Below are positions 1-8,626 of a DNA stretch of 64,000 nt, one piece after another. Position 1 is the first letter of the stretch; every line of letters begins with the position of its first letter. A program made the position numbers and the translations under genes. This DNA comes from Lactobacillales bacterium. GTDB lineage: Bacteria; Bacillota; Bacilli; Lactobacillales; Streptococcaceae. Where the stretch lies: NCBI GenBank assembly GCA_031261705.1, contig JAISJD010000008.1, positions 95,566 to 159,565 of the forward strand, written 5' to 3'. The notes beneath the pieces were generated by a model. The model was given only the letters and a program-made list of their open reading frames with translations, was not told the origin of the DNA and did not search any database.

Positions 1-495
1 GACTGCTAATACACGTGCAATACATACACGTTGCTGTTGCCCACCGGATAAGCCTAACGCTGATTGATGTAATTTATCCTTCACATCTTCCCATACTGCC
101 GCGTCCTTTAAACTTTTTTCTACAACTTCATCTAAGATTGCTTTATCTTTTATCCCTTTCAGACGTAAACCGTAAATAACATTTTCATAAATCGAAAATG
201 GGAAAGGATTAGGTTGTTGAAACACCATACCAATTTCCTTACGAAGTTCAACGGTATCTGTTCTTGGACTATAAATATCTTGGTTCTTATACATAATTGA
301 GCCGGTAATCGTCACACCTGGAACTAAATCCTGCATTCGGTTAATCGAACGAAGTAAGGTTGATTTTCCCGAACCAGAAGGGCCAATTAACGCAGTAATC
401 TCTTTAGGCTCGAAATCCATTGAAATAGATTTTAAGGCTTGCTTTTTCCCATAGTAGAGGTTTAAATCTCTGACTGAAATAATCGGTTCACTCAT
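1..495 (-). CDS. pstB: Phosphate ABC transporter ATPase PstB, first paralogue (3'-truncated by window edge)
   Basis: ATP-binding subunit of the PstSCAB high-affinity phosphate importer. The 165 codons visible begin MSEPIISV, show Walker [10 protein letters not shown] and the PstB-type signature LSGGQQQR, then run off the window just after the signature, so Walker B and the H-loop are not seen. The ATG at 493-495 is chosen because GGGAGG lies upstream; an ATG 4 bases earlier is out of frame and hits a stop at once. The gene follows the second pstB by 14 bases in the same operon. Two tandem pstB genes are usual in enterococci and streptococci. Confidence 0.93.
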   Translation of the reverse strand, partial: MSEPIISVRDLNLYYGKKQALKSISMDFEPKEITALIGPSGSGKSTLLRSINRMQDLVPGVTITGSIMYKNQDIYSPRTDTVELRKEIGMVFQQPNPFPFSIYENVIYGLRLKGIKDKAILDEVVEKSLKDAAVWEDVKDKLHQSALGLSGGQQQRVCIARVLAV

Positions 496-509
496 TCATC
501 TTTTCCTCC

Positions 510-1313
510 CTATCCAAAATGTCCCGAAACATAATCTTCTGTCGATTGAATTTTCGGTCTCGTGAAAATTTTCTTCGTTTTGTCATATTCTATCACATCA
601 CCAAGATAGAAAAATGCTGTATAATCGCTGATACGAGCTGCTTGTTGCATATTATGTGTCACAATTATTATTGTATAATCATTTTTCAAACTAATCAAGG
701 TTTCTTCGACAACTGATGTTGAAATTGGGTCAAGTGCCGAAGCTGGTTCATCAAGAAGTAAAATATCTGGCTTCATCGCAATTGCCCGAGCAATACACAA
801 ACGTTGTTGTTGTCCGCCCGAAAGTGCTAAAGCCGATTTATGCAAATCATCTTTTACTTGATCCCAAAGTGCCGCTTGTTTTAAACTTGATTCAACAATC
901 TCATCTAATTTCTTTTTATTTTTTTCACCATGACGTTCTAACGCAAAAGCAATATTATCATAAATAGATTTTGAAAATGGGTTAGGACGTTGGAACACCA
1001 TACCAATATGTTTACGCATTTCGTAAACATCCGCCGCATTACTATTTATATCTACGTCCTTATACATGATTTTTCCAGTAACTTTCGTGCTATCAATCGT
1101 GTCATTCATCCGATTTAACGAACGAAGATAAGTTGATTTTCCTGAACCAGAAGGACCAATTAATGAGGTGATTTTATTTTTTTCAAAGGCAAGAGAAACT
1201 CCTTTGATTGATTCATTATCTCCATACCATACATGTAAATCTTCAGTATGAAGAGCTATTTTTTTATCGCCTAGAGAAACGATGTTCCGTTGACTCCAAT
1301 CATATTCTGTCAT
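510..1313 (-). CDS. pstB: Phosphate ABC transporter ATPase PstB, second paralogue
   Basis: Cytoplasmic ATPase that powers phosphate uptake through PstA/PstC. The 267 residues show Walker [10 protein letters not shown] near residue 53, the Q-loop VFQRPNPF, the signature LSGGQQQR, Walker B ILLLDEP and the switch histidine in VTHNMQQA. Length matches the family. It differs from the first paralogue in having a longer N-terminal leader of about 20 residues. It is fifteen bases downstream of pstA and 14 bases before the next pstB, so it is cotranscribed. Confidence 0.96.
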   Translation of the reverse strand: MTEYDWSQRNIVSLGDKKIALHTEDLHVWYGDNESIKGVSLAFEKNKITSLIGPSGSGKSTYLRSLNRMNDTIDSTKVTGKIMYKDVDINSNAADVYEMRKHIGMVFQRPNPFSKSIYDNIAFALERHGEKNKKKLDEIVESSLKQAALWDQVKDDLHKSALALSGGQQQRLCIARAIAMKPDILLLDEPASALDPISTSVVEETLISLKNDYTIIIVTHNMQQAARISDYTAFFYLGDVIEYDKTKKIFTRPKIQSTEDYVSGHFG

Positions 1314-1328
1314 AATACTACTCCTTTA

Positions 1329-2213
1329 TCATGCTGAGGTTAATTTCTTATGAATGACTTTTCCGATATAGCGCGCTCCGAAGTTGAACAATAGAACGGC
1401 AATAATTAAGACCGCACTTGCCCCCGCAGAAACGGCTGCACCATCAGGAACAGTTCCTTCTGAATTGACCTTCCAAATATGAACAGCTAATGTTTCAGCT
1501 TGACGGAAAATAGAAATCGGGCTAGATACCGATAACGGATTCCAATCTCCCCAATTCAATGCTGGTGCAGATTGACCTGCTGTATAAATCAACGCTGCCG
1601 CTTCACCGAAAATACGTCCGCTAGAAAGAATGACCCCTGTGATAATGCCAGGAAATGCCTCTGGAACAACCACGTGAATCACTGTTTCCCAACGAGAAAG
1701 CCCTAGTGCTAATCCCGCTTCCCGTTGCGTAAAATGCACTTGTCGCAAACTTTCTTCCACATTTCTTGTCATTAGTGGAAGATTAAATACCGTTAAAGCA
1801 AGTGCTCCAGAAATAATTGAAAAGCCATAGCCAATTTGCACCACGAAGATAAGGAAACCAAACAGTCCGACAACCACAGAAGGGAGTGAGCTTAAAATTT
1901 CAATCGAAGTGCGAATGACATCCGTTAACCAACTCTTCTTTGAATACTCTGCTAGATAAATTCCCGCACCAAGTGAAATTGGAAAAGAAATAATCATCGT
2001 AATCAATAACAAGTAAATCGAGTTAAAAAGCTGAATCCCAATCCCGCCACCCACTTCATAGGCTTTTGCAGGACTTGTTAAGAAATGCCAAGAAATATGA
2101 GGCACTCCTCGAACTAAAATATATAGAAGTAGTGCCGCCAAAACAACGACAATAAAACCTGAAATAGCATACAACACACCAGTTGCAATCTTATCAACTT
2201 TTTTAGGGTTCAT
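1329..2213 (-). CDS. pstA: Phosphate ABC transporter permease PstA
   Basis: Membrane subunit of the Pst phosphate importer, partner of PstC. The 294-residue protein has an N-terminal membrane segment (about residues 14-34) and a typical binding-protein-dependent permease domain with the EAA-like loop around REAGLALGLSRWETV, where the ATPase docks. Six membrane segments are expected and hydrophobic stretches fit. It starts 3 bases after pstC ends and is followed by the two pstB genes, the canonical order C-A-B-B. Confidence 0.95.
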   Translation of the reverse strand: MNPKKVDKIATGVLYAISGFIVVVLAALLLYILVRGVPHISWHFLTSPAKAYEVGGGIGIQLFNSIYLLLITMIISFPISLGAGIYLAEYSKKSWLTDVIRTSIEILSSLPSVVVGLFGFLIFVVQIGYGFSIISGALALTVFNLPLMTRNVEESLRQVHFTQREAGLALGLSRWETVIHVVVPEAFPGIITGVILSSGRIFGEAAALIYTAGQSAPALNWGDWNPLSVSSPISIFRQAETLAVHIWKVNSEGTVPDGAAVSAGASAVLIIAVLLFNFGARYIGKVIHKKLTSA

Positions 2214-2216
2214 GAA

Positions 2217-3134
2217 TTATAGTGCCCCTTTCTTCCCAATCAAACGAATAATAATATTAAATACCAAGCTCATTAACAATAAGAGTAAAGCTAGTGACCA
2301 AAGAACATTGTTTTCTAACGTTCCCATAATCGTATTCCCGATACCCATTGTTAGAATTGAAGTTAAGGTTGAAGCAGGCGTTGTCAAACTGGTTGGCATA
2401 ACTGCCGCATTCCCAATAACCATTTGAATCGCTAAGGCTTCCCCAAAAGCACGTGCCATACCAAATACCACAGCGGTTAAAATACCAGGTGTTGCGGCAC
2501 GAAGAATCACTTTCCAAATCGTTTGCCAACGAGTCGCTCCAAGACCAAGTGAAGCTTCTCGATAATATCTAGGAACTGCCTTAATTGCATCTGTTGTCAT
2601 AGAAGTTACAGTAGGTAAAATCATGACAAACAAGACAAAAGTTCCAGATAAAATCCCAAAACCAGTGCCACCAAAAACACTACGAATCGCTGGAACCACC
2701 ACAGATAGTCCGATAAATCCATAAACAACGGAAGGAATCCCTACCAATAACTCGATAACTGGCTGTAAAATTTTTGTGCCACGTTTTGGTGAAATTTCTG
2801 TCATAAATACAGCTGCCCCAATTGCAAACGGTGTTGCGACAATCGCTGATAGGAAGGTAACAATAAATGACCCAACAATCATTGGTAATGCTCCAACTAA
2901 CGGCTTCCCGTCTGGACCAACCTGACCGGGATTCCACCCAGTACCAAATAGAAAACTAAAAATGTTTACTTTATCTACGAAAAATGTCGCTAATCCCTTG
3001 CTCGCAACAAAATAAAAGATAGAAGCTACGACTAAAACAATAAATGCAATACAAATGAAGCTAACGAATTTTCCAACTTGCTCCATACGAGCTCTTTTTG
3101 ATTTTGTTAGTAATTGTTTTTGAATGTCTTCCAA
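2217..3134 (-). CDS. pstC: Phosphate ABC transporter permease PstC
   Basis: Membrane subunit of the Pst phosphate importer. I choose a TTG start at 3132-3134, giving 305 residues beginning (M)EDIQKQLL, because AAGGAGG sits 7 bases upstream. The frame stays open to an ATG at 3212, but that would place the ribosome site inside the gene and add 26 residues not typical of PstC. The EAA-like loop reads REASLGLGATRWQT, and hydrophobic segments agree with six transmembrane helices. A PhoP-box array lies about 115-145 bases upstream of the chosen start, so pstC is probably the first gene of a phosphate-starvation transcript. Confidence 0.94.
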   Translation of the reverse strand: MEDIQKQLLTKSKRARMEQVGKFVSFICIAFIVLVVASIFYFVASKGLATFFVDKVNIFSFLFGTGWNPGQVGPDGKPLVGALPMIVGSFIVTFLSAIVATPFAIGAAVFMTEISPKRGTKILQPVIELLVGIPSVVYGFIGLSVVVPAIRSVFGGTGFGILSGTFVLFVMILPTVTSMTTDAIKAVPRYYREASLGLGATRWQTIWKVILRAATPGILTAVVFGMARAFGEALAIQMVIGNAAVMPTSLTTPASTLTSILTMGIGNTIMGTLENNVLWSLALLLLLMSLVFNIIIRLIGKKGAL

Positions 3135-3249
3135 ATCAAATTCCTCCTTGAAAAGTTGAGAACAAAGACTCAACTTATGAAATTGTACTAAACCCTTTAA
3201 ATTTAAATTCATACATTACTATATTCTACCAAACCCATATAAATTTTAA

Positions 3250-3277
3250 GTAAACGAATTGTAAAGATTTTGTAAAG
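3250..3277 (-). promoter_or_regulatory. PhoP-box array upstream of pstC
   Basis: On the minus strand the pentamer TTTAC occurs three times with an exact 11-base period (plus-strand GTAAA at 3250, 3261 and 3272). Direct TT(A/T)ACA-like repeats at about 11-base spacing are the known binding pattern of the PhoP/PhoB-type response regulator in Firmicutes. The array lies just after the Nudix stop codon and upstream of pstC. A possible -10 element, TAGAAT/TATAGT, lies downstream between about 3215 and 3230. Confidence 0.75.
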
Positions 3278-3281
3278 ACAC

Positions 3282-3740
3282 TCAAAAATCCTCATTTGAC
3301 ACAATATGTTTGATAGAAATCGGTAACGTTTCTAGTAATTCATTTAATGCGTCAGGCTTCAAATGATGAACATTAGAAAGCTTTTCCCAGTAGGGTTCTG
3401 TATTTTCTGGTGTTTCTTTTATCTCGTAATCCTCCGAACGAACTAAGTAACAAAAGAAAATTTGTTGATGAACGCTCTCGTTTTCCGTCCAAAAATTCTC
3501 AATTACTGCAAGTAGTCGGACTACTTCGACAGAAATGCCTAGCTCTTCATGAAACTCACGCACTACTGCTTCTTCGGTCGTCTCCCCAAGCTTCACGGCA
3601 CCTCCTGGAATTGTCAAGCTATCGTCCACCTCGTGAGACAGGACAACCTCCTGAGTTTTGGCATTGATTAAAAATCCAGCAGCTCTTATATCAAACTGAT
3701 AAAGATTTGTCCCAAAGCGTAAATCCTCTGTATTTTCCAT
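3282..3740 (-). CDS. Nudix hydrolase
   Basis: Predicted to hydrolyse a nucleoside diphosphate linked to another moiety; the substrate is unknown. The 152 residues contain an intact Nudix box at about residues 46-68 (GGAVKLGETTEEAVVREF then HEELGI), with the REF-HEE glutamates that bind metal. GGGGGAG lies upstream of the ATG. It sits between pstS and pstC in the same direction, and the PhoP-box array begins within a few bases of its stop codon, so pstC can be expressed independently of it. A link to phosphate scavenging is inference from position only. Confidence 0.85.
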   Translation of the reverse strand: MENTEDLRFGTNLYQFDIRAAGFLINAKTQEVVLSHEVDDSLTIPGGAVKLGETTEEAVVREFHEELGISVEVVRLLAVIENFWTENESVHQQIFFCYLVRSEDYEIKETPENTEPYWEKLSNVHHLKPDALNELLETLPISIKHIVSNEDF

Positions 3741-3818
3741 AAGCGTCTCTCCCCCTTATGCTCAAAATTACTAAATAAAGCATTTCAAAAAGTCGAGGAA
3801 GTTCCCCGACTTAAACTT

Positions 3819-4673
3819 CTATTTTTCGATATTACCTTTCCAATCACGCTGCACCTCCATAGAAGAAACTGGAATGTAGCCTAACTGTTTGATGAGTGTT
3901 TCTTGAATTTTATCGCTCATCATATATTCTAGAAAATCTTTTGTAAGTGATGAGGGCTTTCCTTTTGTATACATATGTTCATACGACCAAATTTGCCATT
4001 TGTTTTCTTGAACATTTTTATCCGTTGGTTGCACATGATCAATACTTAGAACTATTAAATCATCCGTTACATAAGAAAACGCTAGATAGCTGATTGCTCC
4101 AGGTGTTTCTTGCACGATTTGTCGCACCATACCAGAAGAATCTTGCTCTTGTGCTTGTTTAGCAGTTTTTCCCTCTAGCACCCATTTTTCAAAGGTGGCA
4201 CGTGTTCCAGAGCCAGCTGCACGGTTTAATAGAACAATTTCTTGATTTTTTCCGCCGACTTGTTTCCAGTTCGTAATCTTCCCAAGAAAAATATCGCGAA
4301 GCTGAACCATGGAAACGTTTGTTACTCCAGCATCCTTATTCACTATTGAGGTAATTCCCACAACGGCTACTCGGTGGTCAACTAATTTTGACGCGTCAAT
4401 TCCTTGTTTTTCTTCTGCAAATAAATCGGAGTTCCCAATTTCTACTGCTCCTGCTTGCACTTGAGAAAGTCCTGTTCCAGAGCCTCCGCCCTGCACATTA
4501 ATGAACCGTCCCGGATTTGCACTACTATAATTTTCTCCTGCACTTTCAACAAGTGGTTGTAAGGCGGATGAACCGACAGCCGTAATAGACTCCCCTTTGT
4601 CTATCCATTTTGTACATCCTGTAAGTAAAACTGCTGCACTTAGCGCAAACAATAAAACTAATTTTTTCTTCAT
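3819..4673 (-). CDS. pstS: Phosphate-binding lipoprotein PstS
   Basis: Extracytoplasmic phosphate receptor of the Pst importer, anchored to the membrane as a lipoprotein. From the ATG at 4671-4673 (preceded by AGGAG at 7 bases) the 284 residues start MKKKLVLL and show a signal peptide with lipobox LLTGC, cysteine 20 being the lipidated residue. Phosphate-binding family motifs include TAVGSSALQPL, GGGSGTGL and RAAGSGTRATFE. The frame is open to 4730 but the longer form would bury the signal peptide. It is separated from pstC by a Nudix gene. No PhoP repeats of the kind found before pstC were seen upstream. Confidence 0.95.
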   Translation of the reverse strand: MKKKLVLLFALSAAVLLTGCTKWIDKGESITAVGSSALQPLVESAGENYSSANPGRFINVQGGGSGTGLSQVQAGAVEIGNSDLFAEEKQGIDASKLVDHRVAVVGITSIVNKDAGVTNVSMVQLRDIFLGKITNWKQVGGKNQEIVLLNRAAGSGTRATFEKWVLEGKTAKQAQEQDSSGMVRQIVQETPGAISYLAFSYVTDDLIVLSIDHVQPTDKNVQENKWQIWSYEHMYTKGKPSSLTKDFLEYMMSDKIQETLIKQLGYIPVSSMEVQRDWKGNIEK

Positions 4674-4728
4674 GACCATTCTCCTCGTAAAAGTTAAGTG
4701 AAACCCTTCAGAAATCATGTGAATAAGC

Positions 4729-4770
4729 AAAATCAGATTAAGACATTTTATCTCTCACAATTCTGATTTT
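4729..4770 (-). other. Stem-loop in the pstS leader
   Basis: Plus-strand AAAATCAGA at 4729-4737 pairs with TCTGATTTT at 4762-4770, giving a 9 bp perfect stem extended by two pairs across a one-base bulge, around a loop of about 20 bases. It lies about 55 bases upstream of the pstS start codon. There is no T-run typical of a terminator in the minus direction immediately after it other than the UUUU of the stem itself. Its role is unknown. Confidence 0.4.
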
Positions 4771-4864
4771 CTTCTATGTCATTTCACCCACTAGACTATC
4801 ATTACATATAATAGCTCCTAACCATTCTAACATTTCAAATAGACGCTCGGCAACTCATTTTATC

Positions 4865-4896
4865 AAAAAAAGACAGGCGCTATTTTTCTAGTGCCT
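4865..4896 (-). terminator. Rho-independent terminator of cls
   Basis: Minus-strand stem AGGCACTA / TAGCGCCT with one mismatch, loop of about 6 bases, followed by a run of seven T. It lies directly downstream of the cardiolipin synthase stop codon. Confidence 0.75.
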
Positions 4897-4906
4897 GCCT
4901 GAAACT

Positions 4907-6379
4907 TTATAATAGTGGTGAAATCAATCGCGCTAAGCTTTCTTTAAACTTAATCACTCTTGAACGATTTTCATAAATTTCTTTCGTTAACGGCTTGCAA
5001 TCTTTGGTATCCAAGTAAAACGCATGACGCACTTTTTCTGAAAACTCTGAGTCATAAACCACCGTGTTCACCTCAAAATCCAGTGTAAAGGAACGATTAT
5101 CAATATTTGCCGAACCAATACTCGTAATTCCTCCGTCAATCACCATTGTTTTCGCATGGATAAAACCTTTTTCATACGTTTCAATCGTTGCCCCATAATC
5201 AAGAAGCTCCGCTGCAAAGGAATATGTCGCCCAGTAGACAAGCATATGGTCTGGCTTATTCGGTATTTGCATGCGAACCTTAATGCCCCCCATTAGCGCA
5301 GATTTTAGCGCCTCATGAATGGACTCATCAGGAATGTAATAAGGTGTTTGAATCAAGATTTCTTTTTTCGCCATATTAATCATTTTCAGATAAGTCATCT
5401 TGATTTGTTCTTGATCGCTATCCGGCCCACTCGTCACCACCTGAAGCTGCTTATTTCCTTTTACACGAACAGGAGGAAAATAATTGGCAGGGTGTTTAAT
5501 TTCATTGGTATGTTGAGAGTTCCAGTCCATAATAAATCTATTTTGAAGGGAATAAACGCCCTCACCCGTCATCCGAATGTGGTTGTCCCGCCAGTAGCCA
5601 AATTTCTTCACTATACCAAGATATTCGTCCCCCACATTGAACCCACCGGTATAACCAATTTCTCCATCAATCACGACAATCTTCCGGTGATTCCGATAAT
5701 TTAAACGCGGATTAATCCATGGTAAAAATAATGGAAAAAAGAAAACAACCTGCCCACCTGCTTCTCTAAGCTCCTTGAAATCTTTAATTTTCACTCCATT
5801 AGACCCCCATGCGTCTAATAGCACTCTGACCTTTACTCCACGCTTAGCTGCCCCAAGTAATGCTTGATAAACCTCAGTGCCAAGGTTGTCTTTCCGAAAA
5901 ATATAATACTCAAAATTGATATGTTCTTTTGCCTCTTTGATATCCTTGATTAACGCATCAAATTTTTGGCGCCCATCGGTGAATAATTGCAAGGTAGCGT
6001 TTTTAGCATAAATTGCTCCTTCATACATGGACAACATATAAATAAGCTGTCTTGGGTCAACCTCACCCGTTGGAGGATGTGGATAATTTCCTTTAAGAAT
6101 TTCCTTTTTTTGCTCCTCTAGCTCGTCATGAAGTCCAATCTTGCTTTGCATTTTTAAATCAAATAAGCGGACACGACTGATTCCTCGACCAAGAAACAAA
6201 TATAAAATAAAGCCGACAACTGGTAAAAAGATTAAGACGAGTAGCCACGCCCAAGTGCTTGATGTTTGTTTTCGTTCTCGAAAAACGATGATAATACTAA
6301 GTAATACATCTAAAATAATAATAATTAAGTAAACATTTTCCATAAATAACCGAGCAATCGCTTCTAACGTTTCTCTCAT
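4907..6379 (-). CDS. cls: Cardiolipin synthase (phospholipase D family)
   Basis: Joins two phosphatidylglycerol molecules into cardiolipin and glycerol at the membrane. The 490 residues match the family length. Two N-terminal membrane segments (about residues 13-32 and 40-62) are followed by two phospholipase-D half sites: HRKIVVIDGEIGYTGG in the middle and HAKTMVIDGGITSIGS near the C-terminus, each with the HxKx4D catalytic pattern. The gene stands alone with its own terminator. Enterococci often have more than one cls copy, so which paralogue this is cannot be told. Confidence 0.95.
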   Translation of the reverse strand: MRETLEAIARLFMENVYLIIIILDVLLSIIIVFRERKQTSSTWAWLLVLIFLPVVGFILYLFLGRGISRVRLFDLKMQSKIGLHDELEEQKKEILKGNYPHPPTGEVDPRQLIYMLSMYEGAIYAKNATLQLFTDGRQKFDALIKDIKEAKEHINFEYYIFRKDNLGTEVYQALLGAAKRGVKVRVLLDAWGSNGVKIKDFKELREAGGQVVFFFPLFLPWINPRLNYRNHRKIVVIDGEIGYTGGFNVGDEYLGIVKKFGYWRDNHIRMTGEGVYSLQNRFIMDWNSQHTNEIKHPANYFPPVRVKGNKQLQVVTSGPDSDQEQIKMTYLKMINMAKKEILIQTPYYIPDESIHEALKSALMGGIKVRMQIPNKPDHMLVYWATYSFAAELLDYGATIETYEKGFIHAKTMVIDGGITSIGSANIDNRSFTLDFEVNTVVYDSEFSEKVRHAFYLDTKDCKPLTKEIYENRSRVIKFKESLARLISPLL

Positions 6380-6484
6380 CTCTTTTCACCTCTTCTAATC
6401 ACAAATAACAATGGATATTTCCCCCTTTTAAACATAGCAAAAACAAAAATGACAATCAAGGAAAGACACCTAATTGCCAAAAAA

Positions 6485-7186
6485 CTAGCTCCCTAAAATA
6501 ACTTGAGCCGCAATCGGTGCAAAAATGACATACATTATCCCTGTGACACCAATAGAAAGACCCGCCATTGCGCCCTCCACACGGCCAATTTCCATTGCTT
6601 TTCCTGTCCCAATCGCATGTCCCGTGGCACCCAAAGCAATTCCCTTTGCTACTGGGTCGTCAATATGAAACCATTTCAATAACTCAGCGCCAATCACTGA
6701 AGTTAAAATCCCAGTTGCCACTACCACAACCAAAGTAATCGTTAGGACTCCGTGCATTTTTTCGCTAATCCCAATCGCCATTGCGGTAGTCACTGACTTA
6801 GGAAAAATAGATAAGGCGACAACCTGTTTCAAACCAAATGCTTTTGCAAGCAATGCCGTAATCACCGTATTAATAATTGTGCCAATCCCAATTCCTAAAA
6901 TAATTGAACGTGCATGGTGCTTCATTAGGTGAAAGGTTTTATAAAGTGGAATTCCAAGAGCAACTGTTGACGGAGCAATCAATGTATTGAGATAGCTTCC
7001 TCCTTGATAATAATCTTTATAAGAAATTCCAGTCACTTTTAAAATCAAAATAATTGCTATGGTTGCAACCAAAAGGGGTGTTGCCCAAGGTTTTGGAAAA
7101 CGTTCATACAGACGAACCCCTAACAGATAAATAAAAATAGATAAAATCAACCCGAAAAGCGGATTACTCGTCAATTGATGAAGCAT
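6485..7186 (-). CDS. lrgB: LrgB/CidB-like membrane protein
   Basis: Partner of the LrgA/CidA holin-like protein. The family influences murein hydrolase activity, autolysis and, in several species, pyruvate or glycolate transport. The 233 residues are strongly hydrophobic with about seven membrane segments and the conserved LrgB regions GTGKAMEIG and ATAMAIGISE-like (TTAMAIGISE). GGAGG lies 9 bases before the ATG. The start overlaps the end of lrgA by 23 bases, showing translational coupling. No LytTR-type regulator is adjacent in this window. Confidence 0.9.
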   Translation of the reverse strand: MLHQLTSNPLFGLILSIFIYLLGVRLYERFPKPWATPLLVATIAIILILKVTGISYKDYYQGGSYLNTLIAPSTVALGIPLYKTFHLMKHHARSIILGIGIGTIINTVITALLAKAFGLKQVVALSIFPKSVTTAMAIGISEKMHGVLTITLVVVVATGILTSVIGAELLKWFHIDDPVAKGIALGATGHAIGTGKAMEIGRVEGAMAGLSIGVTGIMYVIFAPIAAQVILGS

Positions 7187-7592
7187 GAGCCGTTTCCTCC
7201 CTTACTTTTTTGTTACTCACATGACCCACAGAATCCACGTAATCGCCCTCAAAACGTCCCTTGATGAATTGAACCAGACGACCAATGACCAACACATTCA
7301 CCACTAAAGTGACGAGCACAATTATAGCAAGTTGCCACCAAACCTTCACAATCATAGAAAAATGCGCCATAATACCCACTCCAGCAGGTAAAAACAAAAT
7401 CGTCATATTTCCAAGTAAAAACTCGCCTACTTCTTTTACATCGTCAACTTTAATCAGCTTAAACTCTAATGTTAAAAAGAGTAGGAGCATACCGATAATA
7501 CTCCCCGGAAAAGGCAAGTGAAACACGGTTGACAAGACCTCTCCCGCAAATGAAAAAATCAAAATCAGCACCAATTGTCGATAAATCTTCAT
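7164..7592 (-). CDS. lrgA: LrgA/CidA holin-like membrane protein
   Basis: Small holin-like protein with four hydrophobic segments, working with LrgB in control of autolysis or metabolite export. The ATG at 7590-7592 is preferred (142 residues, MKIYRQLVL) because AAGGA precedes it; the frame is open to 7658, but the extra 22 residues are basic and lack a ribosome site. The family region FPGSIIGMLLLF is clear near residues 28-39. The C-terminus has a charged tail of about 30 residues. It is the first gene of a two-gene operon with lrgB. Confidence 0.9.
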   Translation of the reverse strand: MKIYRQLVLILIFSFAGEVLSTVFHLPFPGSIIGMLLLFLTLEFKLIKVDDVKEVGEFLLGNMTILFLPAGVGIMAHFSMIVKVWWQLAIIVLVTLVVNVLVIGRLVQFIKGRFEGDYVDSVGHVSNKKVREETAHASSIDE

Positions 7593-7695
7593 AAAATTGT
7601 CCTTCTTTAAAAAAATGATTATGCTTGTCATTTTATCATGTTTTTTAATTTTTTTCACTGAAAGTTTCTTGAAATTTCACACACTCTTTTTACTC

Positions 7696-7726
7696 AAAAA
7701 AATACAGCTCTCAATGAAGAGAACTG
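7696..7726 (-). terminator. Rho-independent terminator after ftsEX
   Basis: Minus-strand stem CAGTTCTC / GAGAGCTG (8 bp with one G-U pair) followed by a run of T, just downstream of the ftsX stop codon. Confidence 0.8.
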
Positions 7727-7741
7727 CCTAAACTTTTTCAA

Positions 7742-8626
7742 TTAAACTTTTAAGAAGCGGCGCATAGAGATAATTGACCCTAAGGAACCAATCACTACTC
7801 CAATCACTACTAGTGCGGTACCGACCATTGGAACAAACTGGGCTGGTGGAAGCAAGGAAAGATTAGAGGTTAGTAAAGCTGGGTTGGCAAGTAAGTAAAC
7901 CTGTCTATACCCAAATATCAAGACAAGAACTGGAATAATTGAACCAATCAAGCCAATCCAAGCTCCTTCTAAGAAGAACGGCCAACGGATGAAGCCATTT
8001 TTCGCACCCACTAAACGCATGATTTGAATTTCTCTTTGACGAGAGAGAATGGTGATACGAATGGTATTACTAATCAAGAACATTGCGACAAACAATAGTA
8101 AAATGGTGCCACCGAGTCCCCATGTTTTAATATTGCCAGCAATTTTGAAGATTTTATCTGAGTTTTTACCGCCGTAATCAGCCTTAAAGACGTGTGGCAT
8201 TTCACTAATTTTTCCCGCTACCTTTTTCGTTTGGCTTGGACTTGTTGTGCTTACAATATACACATCATACAAGGGATTGCTATCGCCCTCAAAGAGCTTA
8301 AAGGCGGAACCCATCGTTTCTTGTATTTTATCTAATTCCTCATCCTTACTTGAAAAAGTCACTTTTTCCACATTTGGAAGATCTTTTAAGTCGCTTTTTA
8401 ACTGATCCATTTCTTCGGAGGTTGTGCCTATGTCAACAAAGACATTGACGTTTACGTTATTCTCAATATCTGTTGCAAGTTTAGTCGTATTCATGATAAC
8501 CCCTAGGAAAACACCCACTAATACTAAGGTAATCGTGACAGCCGAAGTAGATGCTACCGTCATCCAGCCATTCCGCTTTAAACTTTTTATACTTTCAAAG
8601 AGATGTCTAAAGAAAGTTCTAATCAT
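7742..8626 (-). CDS. ftsX: Cell division protein FtsX
   Basis: Membrane half of the FtsEX complex, which activates peptidoglycan hydrolases such as PcsB or CwlO at the septum or side wall. The ATG at 8624-8626 gives 294 residues starting MIRTFFRH. The frame is open to 8683, but that would overlap ftsE more deeply and lacks a ribosome site. Visible are an N-terminal membrane segment (about 20-45), an extracellular domain of about 120 residues, then three further membrane segments with FtsX-type sequence RQREIQIMRLVGA. It overlaps the ftsE end by 8 bases, so the pair is coupled. Confidence 0.95.
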   Translation of the reverse strand: MIRTFFRHLFESIKSLKRNGWMTVASTSAVTITLVLVGVFLGVIMNTTKLATDIENNVNVNVFVDIGTTSEEMDQLKSDLKDLPNVEKVTFSSKDEELDKIQETMGSAFKLFEGDSNPLYDVYIVSTTSPSQTKKVAGKISEMPHVFKADYGGKNSDKIFKIAGNIKTWGLGGTILLLFVAMFLISNTIRITILSRQREIQIMRLVGAKNGFIRWPFFLEGAWIGLIGSIIPVLVLIFGYRQVYLLANPALLTSNLSLLPPAQFVPMVGTALVVIGVVIGSLGSIISMRRFLKV

